A program made the position numbers and the translations under genes. The notes under the pieces are model-generated. The model did no database searches, was not told where the DNA came from, and saw nothing but the letters and a program-made list of their open reading frames with translations. 64,000 nt of DNA from Streptomyces wuyuanensis (GTDB lineage Bacteria > Actinomycetota > Actinomycetes > Streptomycetales > Streptomycetaceae): NCBI RefSeq assembly GCF_900103455.1, contig NZ_FNHI01000002.1, positions 434,001 through 498,000 of the forward strand. The letters run 5' to 3'. Below are positions 17,900 through 27,052 of this stretch, one piece after another. The number at the start of each line of letters is the position of its first letter. The first letter of the stretch is position 1.

Positions 17900-18300
17900 C
17901 GGCACCGGCTCCCGCCCCGGGGGGTCCTGCCGCCCAGCCCCGGGATCAGCACCGCCGCCACCGCCAGGTGCATCAGAGCGAGAGTGACCCGGGTGCCGCC
18001 GTCCATGCCGTCGCCGATGAACGGCAGGAAGGAAACGGCCAGTACGGCGCCGGCCACCCCGGTCCAGATGGCGCGGGCGCGCCGTACGCCGAACCGCTCC
18101 AGGGCGGCCAGCAGTCCCCAGCCGCAGAGCGACGCGAGCAATGCGACGACCGCCACAGGCACGGCGCCGATGTCGAGCGTCTGCTCGCCGTCGGCGATCC
18201 GCAGCCGGTGCCCCAGCAGTGGGTCCGCGACCAGCCACACCAGGACGGAGGCCAGGACGGCCAGGGCCGTAACCCCCAGGCGCCCTCTGTGCGCGCTCAC
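17896..18300 (-). CDS. DUF6069-like four-helix membrane protein
   Basis: 134 residues with four hydrophobic segments (about 9-28, 46-66, 77-97 and 103-123) and the A-L-E-R-F-G-V-R-R-A-R turn between helices 2 and 3, typical of DUF6069 membrane proteins. Function unknown. Its GTG start overlaps the TGA of the upstream TetR gene (GTGA), so the two are translationally coupled and under the TetR operator pair. The 3' end reaches into the 29-bp repeat. Confidence 0.78.
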   Translation of the reverse strand: MSAHRGRLGVTALAVLASVLVWLVADPLLGHRLRIADGEQTLDIGAVPVAVVALLASLCGWGLLAALERFGVRRARAIWTGVAGAVLAVSFLPFIGDGMDGGTRVTLALMHLAVAAVLIPGLGGRTPRGGSRCR

Positions 18301-18908
18301 TTGGCGTCCCCCGAGAGTGCCCCGTGCAGGAAGACCTCCACCAGCTCCTGCGGGGTCAGGTCGGGCTCGTCCTTCGTACGCGGCTGGGTGAAGAGCAGCC
18401 CGATGAAGAGGGCCGCGATCTGCTCCGGCGGTCGGCGCAGGGCGGCCTTGTCGGGCTCCAGCAGCTCCGCGAGGGCCGCGCGGATACGGGTCGTCGACTC
18501 GTCGCGGCCTGCGCCGCGCACCGTGCCGGGGTGCTTGCCGCCGCCGTGCCCCAGCGAGCCGATGATCGCGCCGAGCCGGTCCATGTGCGCCTGCAGCGCC
18601 TCCGCCGCCTCCGCGAGCCGGTCGGGCAGCGGCTGGGATACGTCGATCGCGTCGAGCTCGCGGATCGCGTGCTCGGGGGAGAGCGCCTCCGCGATACAGG
18701 CTTGCAGCAACTCGTCCTTGTCGGCGAAAACCCGGAAGATCGTGCCCTCGCCGATGCCCGCGGCGCGGGCGATCTTCGCGGTCGTCACAGCCGAGCCGTA
18801 CTCGGTGATCAGCGGGATCGCGGTCTGAATGATCATCTCGCGGCGCCGCTCCGGCGACATCCCGGGGGCGCGGCGACGGGCGGTCTGGTTCTCCTCAGGT
18901 GGTGTCAT
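18297..18908 (-). CDS. TetR/AcrR-family regulator of its own operon
   Basis: 203 residues. The DNA-binding helix-turn-helix V-T-T-A-K-I-A-R-A-A-G-I-G-E-G-T-I-F-R-V-F lies at about residues 41-61 and the C-terminal helices form the ligand domain. TACTCT lies 7 nt before the ATG, giving a leaderless transcript with a matching TTGACG -35. One palindrome lies inside the promoter spacer and a second just upstream, so autorepression is very likely. The downstream coupled gene encodes a membrane protein, perhaps an efflux or sensing partner. The cassette lies between related 29-bp repeats and may have been acquired. Confidence 0.9.
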   Translation of the reverse strand: MTPPEENQTARRRAPGMSPERRREMIIQTAIPLITEYGSAVTTAKIARAAGIGEGTIFRVFADKDELLQACIAEALSPEHAIRELDAIDVSQPLPDRLAEAAEALQAHMDRLGAIIGSLGHGGGKHPGTVRGAGRDESTTRIRAALAELLEPDKAALRRPPEQIAALFIGLLFTQPRTKDEPDLTPQELVEVFLHGALSGDAK

Positions 18909-18962
18909 GACTGCGAGAGTACGGAGTGAGTCCTCACTCCGTCAATGAGTGAGGACTCACTC
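18909..18962 (-). promoter_or_regulatory. TetR promoter with two palindromic operators
   Basis: Minus-strand promoter: -35 TTGACG (18940-18945), 18-bp spacer, -10 TACTCT (18916-18921), start at the ATG. Operator 1 (18924-18939) is GAGTGAG-TC-CTCACTC and fills the spacer. Operator 2 (18947-18962) is GAGTGAG-GA-CTCACTC, directly upstream of the -35. The centres are 23 bp apart, about two helical turns, so two dimers could bind the same face. Confidence 0.88.
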
Positions 18963-19006
18963 CGCTCGCGTTTCCTGTACTCGATTGCTGTCGGCGGCAG
19001 CCCTCC

Positions 19007-19035
19007 AAGATCCATAACTGCGACTGGAGTACTAG
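19007..19035 (+). repeat. 29-bp imperfect direct repeat, copy 2
   Basis: Related to 17871-17899 (22/29). Its last 10 bases, GGAGTACTAG, run into an 11-bp tandem duplication that holds the stop codon of the next minus-strand gene. Confidence 0.65.
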
Positions 19036-19049
19036 ACCAGTACTAGACC
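19028..19049 (-). repeat. 11-bp tandem duplication at a stop codon
   Basis: AGTACTAGACC occurs twice in direct succession (19028-19038 and 19039-19049). The second copy contains the TAG stop (read on the minus strand, 19043-19045) of the frameshifted hypothetical gene. Confidence 0.9.
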
Positions 19050-19503
19050 GGCTCCTCGTACACATCGATCTCGGCGGGCACACGAGCAAGCAGCAGTTCG
19101 AGGTGCCCCTCCATGGCGGCGAGCCACTCATCGAGGTCCGCATCGGCGTCGTGGAAGAACCATGAGTTGAAGCTTCCCAGGGCGTCCAGGGGGGTTCGCA
19201 CTCGTAGCGGAGTTCGCAGTGGATCTGTACGTAGTGGTCGTGCTCGCCGCCGTCGTCACCGATGTCGAACTGTCGCGTGAGGTCCACAGTGAACATCGGG
19301 CGCCCGCTGAAGGCGTACGTGCCGTACTGGAAGAGCAAGCCGTCCGAGTCGGGTGGCGGCGCGGTGGCAAAGCGCTGCCTCGCGAATCGCACGAAGGCCA
19401 GCCATGCAGCCCGCGTGGCCAACCCGGTCTTCGTCGATCGCCCAACCTCCAGCTCGGCATGCAGGACATCGAGGACTTCCTTCGTCCGCGGACTGTCGCG
19501 CAC
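19043..19503 (-). pseudogene. Hypothetical protein gene broken by a frameshift in a G/C run
   Basis: GAGGAGAG precedes a GTG start at 19503. The frame runs through D-L-T-R-Q-F-D-I-G-D-D-G-G-E and C-E-L-R-Y-E-C-E-P to about 19195. At a run of six G (19189-19194) the sensible frame changes: it continues as P-L-D-A-L-G-S-F-N-S-W-F-F-H-D-A-D-A-D and ends E-P-V-stop at 19043. About 152 residues result if the shift is corrected. I do not recognise the family. Acidic composition and a small size would suit an immunity-like or regulatory protein, but that is a guess. Sequencing error and a genuine mutation cannot be separated here. Confidence 0.65.
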
Positions 19504-19667
19504 GTCAGCTCTCCTCGGTTCGTGAATCGGCACCCCAATGTCGTACGGGCCGGATGAGATCCAGCCCTGACCAGCGAGGCAGCCACCTCCCGGCTCGCAA
19601 CGCTCAGCCACTGCTGCACGGAACCTGAGCCAGAACCCGTTCTCGTGAACGGAGCCAGCCAGGCGAG

Positions 19668-19745
19668 GCGGTTGCGCCGGTGTCCGGCGCTCAGCAGACC
19701 GCGCAGCTCCTTCTTCTCGCCCGCCTTCGGGCCGAAGATGGTGTG
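19668..19745 (-). pseudogene. Fragment of a DUF3631 ATPase from an integrative element
   Basis: 26 codons read I-F-G-P-K-A-G-E-K-K-E-L-R-G-L-L then S-A-G-H-R-R-N-R. This matches the DUF3631 motif (F-G-P-K-A...E-L-R-G-L-L-N-A-G-H-R), found in replication/ATPase proteins of actinomycete integrative elements. Homology stops on both sides. It lies next to, and opposite in strand to, the integrase tail. Confidence 0.55.
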
Positions 19746-19747
19746 AG

Positions 19748-20017
19748 GGCCGCAAGTCCGTCGAGCTGCCGCACATGGTGACCCACGATCTGCGGCTTTT
19801 CTGCGCCTCCGCGCTCATCACCGGCGGCGCGAGCGCCAAGCAGGTGCAGCCCGTCCTCGGGCGCGCGTCCGTCATCACGCTGCGGATCCATGCGCACCTC
19901 TGGCCGGGCGAAGAAGACCGCACCCGGGCCGTCATGGACGCCGTGCTCGGCGGCATGCGGACCGGGTGCGGACTCGGAGACACTGCAACCAAGGAAATCG
20001 CAGGTCAAGAGGCATGA
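19748..20017 (+). pseudogene. C-terminal remnant of a tyrosine site-specific recombinase
   Basis: About 89 codons. T-H-D-L-R-L-F-C-A-S-A-L-I then G-G-A-S-A-K-Q-V-Q matches the H-x-x-R box of phage-type integrases. The following stretch matches the end of the family, L-G-H-A-S...T-L-R-T-Y-A-H-L-W-P. Here the catalytic His is Arg (L-G-R-A-S), one residue is lost next to it, and the Tyr nucleophile position reads His (L-R-I-H-A-H-L). The N-terminal three quarters are missing. It is therefore inactive, and marks a decayed actinomycete integrative element beside sodN. Confidence 0.85.
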
Positions 20018-20024
20018 TCGAAGA

Positions 20025-20420
20025 TCAGGCCTTCTTGGTCTCCCAGAAGATGCGGTCGATCTCGGCGATGAGCTCCAGGGCCTTCTCGCCCGTCTTCGGG
20101 TCGGTCGAGGCCTTGGCCGCGGAGAGCGCCTTCAGGGTCTCGTTGACCAGCTGGTGCAGCTCCGGGTACTTCTCGAAGTGCGGGGGCTTGAAGTAGTCGC
20201 TCCAGAGCACCGACACGTGGTGCTTGGCGAGCTCCGCGCGCTGCTCCTTGATCACCGTGGCACGGGCCTGGAAGTGCGGGTCGTCGTTCGCGGCCATCTT
20301 CTCCTGAACGGCCTTGACCGACTCGGCCTCGATGCGGGCCTGGGCCGGGTCGTAGACACCGCAGGGGAGGTCGCAGTGTGCGCTGACCTTCACCTTGGGG
20401 GCAAACAGGCGGGAGAGCAT
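20025..20420 (-). CDS. sodN: Nickel superoxide dismutase
   Basis: 131 residues. A 14-residue leader (M-L-S-R-L-F...V-S-A) precedes the nickel hook H-C-D-L-P-C-G-V-Y-D-P; after cleavage His15 becomes the N-terminal axial ligand, with C16 and C20 as thiolate ligands. The rest is the four-helix bundle of the hexameric enzyme, which removes superoxide in the cytosol. AGGAAGG precedes the ATG. In Streptomyces nickel raises SodN and lowers the iron enzyme through Nur and an sodF-derived small RNA; no site for that is claimed here. The maturation protease gene sodX is divergent, 150 bp away. Confidence 0.97.
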   Translation of the reverse strand: MLSRLFAPKVKVSAHCDLPCGVYDPAQARIEAESVKAVQEKMAANDDPHFQARATVIKEQRAELAKHHVSVLWSDYFKPPHFEKYPELHQLVNETLKALSAAKASTDPKTGEKALELIAEIDRIFWETKKA

Positions 20421-20570
20421 TGAGCTGTCCTTCCTCGTGATCGTCTTCTCAGGTGGGACATTACTCCGTGAGAGGCGCGTTTTCGCGGGTGCCCCCTGGG
20501 GCTTAGGTCAAAAGTCCGGGGTGACCATGGGACGTGTGGCGGAACATACGGAAGGACCCGGAGGCGGTCG

Positions 20571-20990
20571 ATGACGGAGCAAGGGCGGGAACCCGGCGCG
20601 CCCTTCGGGGTCGCGGAGGTGACGGGGCCCTCCATGCACCCCACGCTGGCACACGGGGACCGGCTGCTGGTGCACTACGGGGCGGCCGTCCGGGCCGGGG
20701 ACGTGGCGGTGCTGCGGCACCCGCTGCAGCAGGACCTGCTGATCGTGAAGCGGGCGGTCGAGCGGCGCGAGGACGGCTGGTGGGTGCTGGGCGACAACCC
20801 GTACGCGGAGGGCGACAGCCGGCTGTTCGGCGCTGTGCCCGAGGACCTGCTGCTCGGCCGGGTGCGGGCGCGGTACCGCCCGCGCCCGCGGGGTCAGAGG
20901 TCGGCGCTCGGGCTGCTGGCCTGGGCGTTCTCCGCCGTGCGGCCCGTGCTCTCGGACCGCTCGGTCTCCAGGCGCTTGCGGGCCCGGTAG
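20571..20990 (+). CDS. sodX: Nickel-SOD maturation protease SodX
   Basis: 139 residues of the S24/S26 signal-peptidase-like fold. The catalytic Ser21 lies in T-G-P-S-M-H-P-T and the general base Lys60 in L-L-I-V-K-R-A-V; G-D-N-P-Y-A-E-G-D-S follows at 74-83. It removes the short leader of SodN so that the nickel hook can form. Unlike leader peptidases it has no clear membrane anchor. GGAGG precedes the ATG. Its last 97 bp overlap the convergent ABATE-domain gene, an unusually long 3' overlap for this genome. Confidence 0.93.
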   Translation: MTEQGREPGAPFGVAEVTGPSMHPTLAHGDRLLVHYGAAVRAGDVAVLRHPLQQDLLIVKRAVERREDGWWVLGDNPYAEGDSRLFGAVPEDLLLGRVRARYRPRPRGQRSALGLLAWAFSAVRPVLSDRSVSRRLRAR

Positions 20991-21523
20991 GCGGCGACGT
21001 TGGCGCGGGTCGCGCAGCGGTCCGAGCAGTAGCGGCGCGAGCGGTTCGTGGACGTGTCCAGGTAGGCGTTGCGGCAGGGCGCGGCCTGGCAGAGGCCGAG
21101 CCGGTCGACGCCGTACTCGGTGAGGTGGAAGGCGAGTCCCATCGCGGCGATCGCGGCGTAGCCGGAGGTCGCGTTGGACGGGTGGTCGGCGAGGTGCATG
21201 TGCCAGCGCGGCCGGCCTTCCTCGTCGAGGAAGTCGTGGCCGGAGATCTGCGGGCTGACGGGGAACTCCAGGAGCAGCGAGTTGAGCAGGTCGACGGCCT
21301 GGGTCTGGTCGCCCGAGTCCGCGGCGGTGAAGACCGCGCGGAGCCTGGCCCGTACCGACCGGAAGCGGGTGACGTCCGAGTCCGTGGCCCGGCGCGCCAT
21401 CTGGGAGGCCGCGCCGAAGAGCTCGCGGACCGCCTCCACCGACGTGAGCGTGTCCTTGCTGCGGGCCGGCTCCTCGGTGTTGACCAGACGCACGGCGTAG
21501 TCCGAGTAAGAGGCCAGTTCCAC
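20894..21523 (-). CDS. ABATE-domain / CGNR zinc-finger protein
   Basis: 209 residues. An N-terminal ABATE (putative stress-induced transcription regulator) domain of about 150 residues is followed by a CGNR-type zinc finger: C-Q-A-A-P-C-R-N-A-Y-L-D near residue 145, then R-R-Y-C-S-D-R-C-A-T-R-A-N-V-A-A-Y near 163. The GTG start has AAGGA 6 nt upstream. Family members are thought to be DNA-binding regulators; the target is unknown. It sits between sodX (3' overlap) and a divergent methyltransferase, whose promoter region it may control. Confidence 0.87.
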   Translation of the reverse strand: MELASYSDYAVRLVNTEEPARSKDTLTSVEAVRELFGAASQMARRATDSDVTRFRSVRARLRAVFTAADSGDQTQAVDLLNSLLLEFPVSPQISGHDFLDEEGRPRWHMHLADHPSNATSGYAAIAAMGLAFHLTEYGVDRLGLCQAAPCRNAYLDTSTNRSRRYCSDRCATRANVAAYRARKRLETERSESTGRTAENAQASSPSADL

Positions 21524-21614
21524 TTGTAGTCCTTACGGATGAGGTCTAGTGTCGGCGATGGATGAGGTAAGTGATGCTCTGGTTACGAGGGTATTACGGA
21601 CTGGAGGGGTACGG

Positions 21615-22379
21615 ATGACCGAGAGCGCGGCCGCGACCGGAACCGACTGGCGGGCCTGGCAGGAGAGCTGGGACCGCCAGCAGGAGTGGTACATGCCCGA
21701 CCGCGAGGAGCGGTTCCGGGTGATGCTGGACATGGTCGAGGCCTTCGCCGGCCCCGAGCCGAGAGTCCTGGACCTCGCCTGCGGTACGGGAAGTATCACG
21801 GACAGACTGCTCAAGCGGTTCCCGAAGGCGGAGAGTGTCGGGGTCGACCTCGACCCCGCGCTGCTGACCATCGCCGAGGGGTACTTCGCCGGTGACCGGC
21901 GCGTCACCTTCGTCACCGCCGACCTCAAGGACCCGGGCTGGACCGCGGCCCTCCCGCACACCTCGTACGACGCCGTACTGACCGCCACCGCGCTGCACTG
22001 GCTGCACGCCGAGCCCCTCGCCGCCCTCTACGGGCAGCTCGCCGGCCTGGTCGCGGACGGCGGCGTGTTCATGAACGCCGACCACATGAAGGACGACACC
22101 CCGCGCATCAACGCGGCCGAGCGCGCCCACCGGCACGCCGCCATGGAGCGGGCCAGGGCCGCCGGGGCGCTCGACTGGGCCGACTGGTGGGCCCTCGCGG
22201 CGGCGGACCCCGTCCTGGCCGGCCCCACCGCCCGACGCTTCGAGATCTACGGCGAGCACGCCGAAGGTGACACCCCGTCCGTCCGCTGGCACACCGAGAC
22301 CCTGCGCGCCGCCGGCTTCGCCGAGGCCCGCCCCGTGTGGGCGTCGCCCTCCGACGCGCTGGTGCTGGCGCTGCGGTAA
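21615..22379 (+). CDS. SAM-dependent methyltransferase, class I
   Basis: 254 residues. Motif I is V-L-D-L-A-C-G-T-G-S-I-T (about residues 51-62), followed by an acidic residue ending strand 2 in S-V-G-V-D-L-D-P. Motif IV-like D-A-V-L-T-A-T-A-L-H-W-L lies near residue 120. The H-W-L wording is seen in trans-aconitate/ubiquinone-type small-molecule methyltransferases. Substrate unknown. The ATG has GGAGGGG at proper distance. It is divergent from the ABATE gene and ends against a very strong palindromic terminator. Confidence 0.87.
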   Translation: MTESAAATGTDWRAWQESWDRQQEWYMPDREERFRVMLDMVEAFAGPEPRVLDLACGTGSITDRLLKRFPKAESVGVDLDPALLTIAEGYFAGDRRVTFVTADLKDPGWTAALPHTSYDAVLTATALHWLHAEPLAALYGQLAGLVADGGVFMNADHMKDDTPRINAAERAHRHAAMERARAAGALDWADWWALAAADPVLAGPTARRFEIYGEHAEGDTPSVRWHTETLRAAGFAEARPVWASPSDALVLALR

Positions 22380-22394
22380 GCGGGCCCGGACGGG

Positions 22395-22440
22395 CGAACG
22401 CCGGAGGCGGCAGGGCATGCCCTGCCGCCTCCGGCGTTCG
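22395..22440. terminator. 46-bp perfect palindrome, bidirectional terminator
   Basis: All 23 bp on one side are complementary to the 23 bp on the other, with no spacer (centre GGGCA|TGCCC). It lies between the convergent methyltransferase gene and the ABC transporter operon. As RNA it forms a very stable hairpin in both directions. Confidence 0.92.
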
Positions 22441-22460
22441 GTACGACGGTCCACCGAGCG

Positions 22461-23222
22461 TTACAGCACCTTGGAGAGGAAGGCTTTGGTGCGGTCGTGC
22501 TGGGGGTTGGTGAGGACGTCGCGGGGGTTGCCGGATTCGACGACGACGCCACCGTCCATGAAGACGAGGTTGTCGCCGACTTCGCGGGCGAAGCCCATTT
22601 CGTGGGTGACGACGACCATGGTCATGCCGTCCTCGGCGAGGCCGCGCATGACGTCGAGGACGTCGCCGACGAGCTCGGGGTCGAGGGCGGAGGTGGGCTC
22701 GTCGAAGAGCATCAGCTTGGGTTCCATCGCCAGGGCGCGGGCGATGGCGACGCGCTGCTGCTGGCCGCCGGAGAGCTGGGAGGGGTAGTTCCCGGCCTTG
22801 TCGCCGAGGCCGACGCGGTCGAGGAGCTTGAGGGCCCGTTCCCGGGCGACGGCCTTGGCCTCGCCCTTGACCTGGATGGGGGCTTCCATGACGTTCTCGA
22901 CGGCGGTCATGTGGGGGAACAGGTTGAAGCGCTGGAACACCATGCCGATGTCACGGCGCTGGAGGGCGACCTCGCTGTCCTTGAGCTCGTAGAGCTTGTC
23001 GCCCTTCTGGCGGTAGCCGACGAGTTCGCCGTCGACCCAGAGCCGGCCCGCGTTGATCTTCTCCAGGTGGTTGATGCACCGGAGGAAGGTCGACTTGCCG
23101 GAGCCGGAGGGGCCGATGAGACAGAACACCTCACGGGGGGCTACCTCGAGGTCGATGCCCTTGAGGATGTGGGCGGCGCCGTAGGACTTGTGGACGCCTT
23201 CGGCCTTCACCATGGCGGTCAT
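22461..23222 (-). CDS. Polar amino acid ABC transporter, ATP-binding protein
   Basis: 253 residues with Walker [10 protein letters not shown], the Q-loop F-Q-R-F-N-L-F-P-H, signature L-S-G-G-Q-Q-Q-R and Walker [13 protein letters not shown], then H-E-M-G-F-A at the switch histidine. This is the GlnQ/GluA class that powers uptake of glutamate, glutamine or similar amino acids. It is third in an operon with a lipoprotein and one permease; only 3 bp separate it from the permease. A palindromic terminator follows. Confidence 0.94.
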   Translation of the reverse strand: MTAMVKAEGVHKSYGAAHILKGIDLEVAPREVFCLIGPSGSGKSTFLRCINHLEKINAGRLWVDGELVGYRQKGDKLYELKDSEVALQRRDIGMVFQRFNLFPHMTAVENVMEAPIQVKGEAKAVARERALKLLDRVGLGDKAGNYPSQLSGGQQQRVAIARALAMEPKLMLFDEPTSALDPELVGDVLDVMRGLAEDGMTMVVVTHEMGFAREVGDNLVFMDGGVVVESGNPRDVLTNPQHDRTKAFLSKVL

Positions 23223-23225
23223 GTG

Positions 23226-24185
23226 TCACACCCCCCTGGGGCTCTGGAGGAATCGCAGATTCGTCTTGACCCGCTGCCATGGCGTGGGCGGCAGCTGGCG
23301 CAGCGAACCGCGGGCGTAGTACCGCTCGACGTAGTACTGGCCGACGCTGAAGACGCTCGTCAGGGCCAGGTACCAGATCGAGGCGACGATCAGCATCTCC
23401 ATGATGGCGAAGGAGGTGGAGCCGATGTTCGTCGCTGCCCGGAGCAGGTCGGTGTACTGGACCGCCGACACCAGGGACGAGGTCTTGAGCAGGTTGATGA
23501 ACTCGTTGCCGGTGGGCGGCACGATCACCCGCATCGCCTGGGGCAGCACGACCCGGCGCATGGTCTTGCCGTTGGACATGCCGAGCGCGTGCGACGCCTC
23601 GGTCTGGCCCTCGTCGACCGACTGGATGCCGGCCCGGACGATCTCGGCCATGTAGGCGCCCTCGTTCAGGCCCAGGCCCAGCAGGGCCACAAGGAACGGG
23701 GTCATGACGTCGACCATCTCGTCCTTGTAGAACCCGATGTTCAGGATCGGGAAGATCAGCGCCAAGTTGAACCAGAGCAGCAGCTGGACATACACCGGGG
23801 TGCCCCGGAAGAACCAGATGTACAGCCATGCCACGGCGCCGGTCACCGGGTTCTTCGACAGCCGCATCACCGCGAAGACGATGCCCAGCACCAGGCCGAT
23901 GAGCATGGACAGAACACTGATGATGATCGTGTTCAGGGCACCCTGGAGGATCCTGCCGTCGAACAGGTAGTCCGTGATCGTGGCCCAGCGGATGTCGCCC
24001 TGCGCGAAGGCGAAGGCGAGCCAGCCGAGCAGTACCAGCACGACCGCGCCGGACACCCAACGGCCGTAGTGCCGTACCGGGATGGCCTTGATCTGCTCGG
24101 GGTGGGCCGTGGCGGTTGTTTCCTTGCTCGCGGACGAGCCCGTGGGGGGCTCGTCCGCGGGCGTCTTGTCGAACTTGTCAGTCAC
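23226..24185 (-). CDS. Polar amino acid ABC transporter permease
   Basis: 319 residues. A cytosolic N-terminus of about 45 residues is followed by six or so membrane helices. The family's coupling motif is near residue 205: E-A-S-H-A-L-G-M-S then [25 protein letters not shown] is the HisM-type signature after helix 3. Only one permease gene is present, so it probably works as a homodimer, unlike the two-permease GluABCD system. It lies between the lipoprotein gene (45 bp) and the ATPase gene. Confidence 0.93.
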   Translation of the reverse strand: MTDKFDKTPADEPPTGSSASKETTATAHPEQIKAIPVRHYGRWVSGAVVLVLLGWLAFAFAQGDIRWATITDYLFDGRILQGALNTIIISVLSMLIGLVLGIVFAVMRLSKNPVTGAVAWLYIWFFRGTPVYVQLLLWFNLALIFPILNIGFYKDEMVDVMTPFLVALLGLGLNEGAYMAEIVRAGIQSVDEGQTEASHALGMSNGKTMRRVVLPQAMRVIVPPTGNEFINLLKTSSLVSAVQYTDLLRAATNIGSTSFAIMEMLIVASIWYLALTSVFSVGQYYVERYYARGSLRQLPPTPWQRVKTNLRFLQSPRGV

Positions 24186-24230
24186 AGTGACTGCCCTTCA
24201 GTGGAACGCTCGAGACGGGGTACGCCAGAC

Positions 24231-25196
24231 TTACTTACCGGCGTTGATGGTCGCCTCGGTGACCGCACTGCCCTTGACGTCCCACTTTTCCAGGACCTTG
24301 CCGTACTCGCCGTTCTTGATGATCGCGTCCAGGGCTTCCTTCAGCGCGTCACGCAGCTGGGTGTTGTCCTTGTCGACGGCGATACCGAACGGGCCGGCGT
24401 CCGTCTGGTCGCCCGCGACCTCGAAGTCGTTGCCGCCGCCCGCGGTCTTCGCGATGTGCGCGGCGACCGGGTAGTCGTTGAGGTCGGCCACGGCGCCGCC
24501 GGACTTCACGCGGGTCTGGGCCTCGGCGTCGGTGTCGAACGCCTCGATGGTGAGCTTGCCCTTGCCGTCCTTGGCGCACTTGGCGGCCTGGGCCTTGAAG
24601 GTGTCCTCGTAGATCGTGCCGCGCTGGACCGCGACCTTCTTGCCGCACAGGTCGTCGAGCGAGGTGACCTTCTGCGGGTTGCCCTTCTTGACCAGCAGCG
24701 AGACGCCCGAGTTGAAGTAGTCGACGAAGTCGACGCCCTCACCGGTCTTCTTGCCCTTGTCGTCCAGGCCCTCCTGGCGGGCCTTGGTGTCGCTCATGGC
24801 GGACATGACGATGTCCTGGCGTCCGGTGTTGAGCGAGGAGATGAGACCGTCGAAGGTGCCGGAGGTGAACTTGAACTCGACGCCGAGCTGCTTGCCGAGA
24901 GCCGCAGCGATGTCGGGGTCGATACCGACGATCTTGCCGCCCTCCTCGTACTCCATCGGGGCGTACGCCGCGTCCGTGCCGACCTTGATCACGCCGGCGT
25001 CCTGGTACTTCTTGGGCAGCTTGTCGAAGAGCGGCGCGCCGCTGCCGGCAGCGCTCTCCTTCACACCCGTGCCCGAGCCGGAGTTCGTCTGGTCACCGCA
25101 GGAGGTGAGCAGCAGGGCACCGGCGACCGCGATCGCGCTGACCGCGGCGATTCGGGACTTGGCGGCGGTCGAGCGGCGGGTGGTGCTTGCGGTCAT
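24231..25196 (-). CDS. Amino acid-binding lipoprotein of the ABC transporter
   Basis: 321 residues. The lipoprotein signal has twin basic residues, a hydrophobic core and the lipobox L-L-T-S-C (Cys about residue 33). The mature part is a periplasmic-binding-protein type 3 fold: [34 protein letters not shown]. It would capture a polar amino acid outside the membrane. The ATG with GGAGGA upstream is preferred over an earlier start 15 codons upstream. It is the first gene of the three-gene operon; a TTGACA-associated dyad lies about 100-125 bp upstream. Confidence 0.93.
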   Translation of the reverse strand: MTASTTRRSTAAKSRIAAVSAIAVAGALLLTSCGDQTNSGSGTGVKESAAGSGAPLFDKLPKKYQDAGVIKVGTDAAYAPMEYEEGGKIVGIDPDIAAALGKQLGVEFKFTSGTFDGLISSLNTGRQDIVMSAMSDTKARQEGLDDKGKKTGEGVDFVDYFNSGVSLLVKKGNPQKVTSLDDLCGKKVAVQRGTIYEDTFKAQAAKCAKDGKGKLTIEAFDTDAEAQTRVKSGGAVADLNDYPVAAHIAKTAGGGNDFEVAGDQTDAGPFGIAVDKDNTQLRDALKEALDAIIKNGEYGKVLEKWDVKGSAVTEATINAGK

Positions 25197-25749
25197 GATC
25201 GTGGTCCTCCGGCAGGTGTGGGTTTGCCAGGCGTCGCGCACTCATCTTCGAGTGTCGACCTTGTGTGTTTCCGGCATCTTGCCATTCGGACTAGCCCATT
25301 CAGTGGGCTACGCATGTCAAAATCGGATAACGGGTGACCCCCGAAGCGCTACGGGCCGGTACATCAGGGCCGTACCAGCCGCATCATCTGCGGCCTTTCC
25401 TTCTTCCGACCGGAAGATCTTCGGACCGTCTCGGGATGCGGACGCCATTCATCGTGCTTTCTGCCAAGTGTTCCTGTCTTGTCAGCATATGTCGCTATGA
25501 GTCAGGTCACTGGGAGATCATGGACGGACCAATGGGCTCGTCTCCGGTGCCGTCCGTCCGGTAAGAAGGATCCTTACACCCCTCATCCGGGGCTCAGGGC
25601 GCGTTGTGCGGCGCGCCCGCGCGTACGTACCTCCCCCTGCCGGGGCGGGCCAACCATCCAGGGCAGGGAACGGACGCGGTGCCCGCCCACCCCTCCTCAA
25701 CCAGGAGTGGCCACCCTCAACTGATGAAGACTTAAGGGGTCAAACGAAC
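25197..25749. other. 553-bp divergent intergenic region
   Basis: Between the ABC operon and malic enzyme. It is less GC-rich than the genes, as expected for promoters. The only structure I can support is the dyad at 25292-25310. No small gene with a credible start was seen. Confidence 0.55.
25292..25320 (-). promoter_or_regulatory. TTGACA box followed by a TAGCCCA dyad upstream of the ABC operon
   Basis: On the operon strand, TTGACA (25315-25320) is followed 4 bp later by TAGCCCA-N5-TGGGCTA (25292-25310). If TTGACA is the -35, the dyad occupies the spacer and -10 region, as a repressor operator would. A clear -10 is not visible. Confidence 0.4.
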
Positions 25750-26970
<1,221 letters not shown>

Positions 26971-27015
26971 CGACGCCCGTCGTCGGAGTCGGACGCCCCC
27001 CCCGACCGCCCCTTT

Positions 27016-27052
27016 CACGGCCCCGGACGCGCTGGACGCGTCCGGGGCCGTG
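27016..27052 (+). terminator. Terminator of malic enzyme
   Basis: A perfect 16-bp stem (CACGGCCCCGGACGCG and its complement) with a 5-nt loop, 46 bp after the stop codon. Confidence 0.88.

Noticed and set aside
19566..19992. Extension of the frameshifted gene's first frame upstream to 19992
   Set aside because: A GTG with GAGGAGAG lies at 19503, and the upstream part overlaps integrase and DUF3631 fragments in other frames.
22497..25337. A 946-codon plus-strand frame opposite the ABC transporter operon
   Set aside because: Antisense shadow; the minus strand encodes three clear transporter subunits with ribosome sites.
25197..25749. Possible riboswitch or small RNA upstream of malic enzyme
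   Set aside because: No known riboswitch pattern or clear hairpin-plus-T-run could be recognised; only one short dyad is present.
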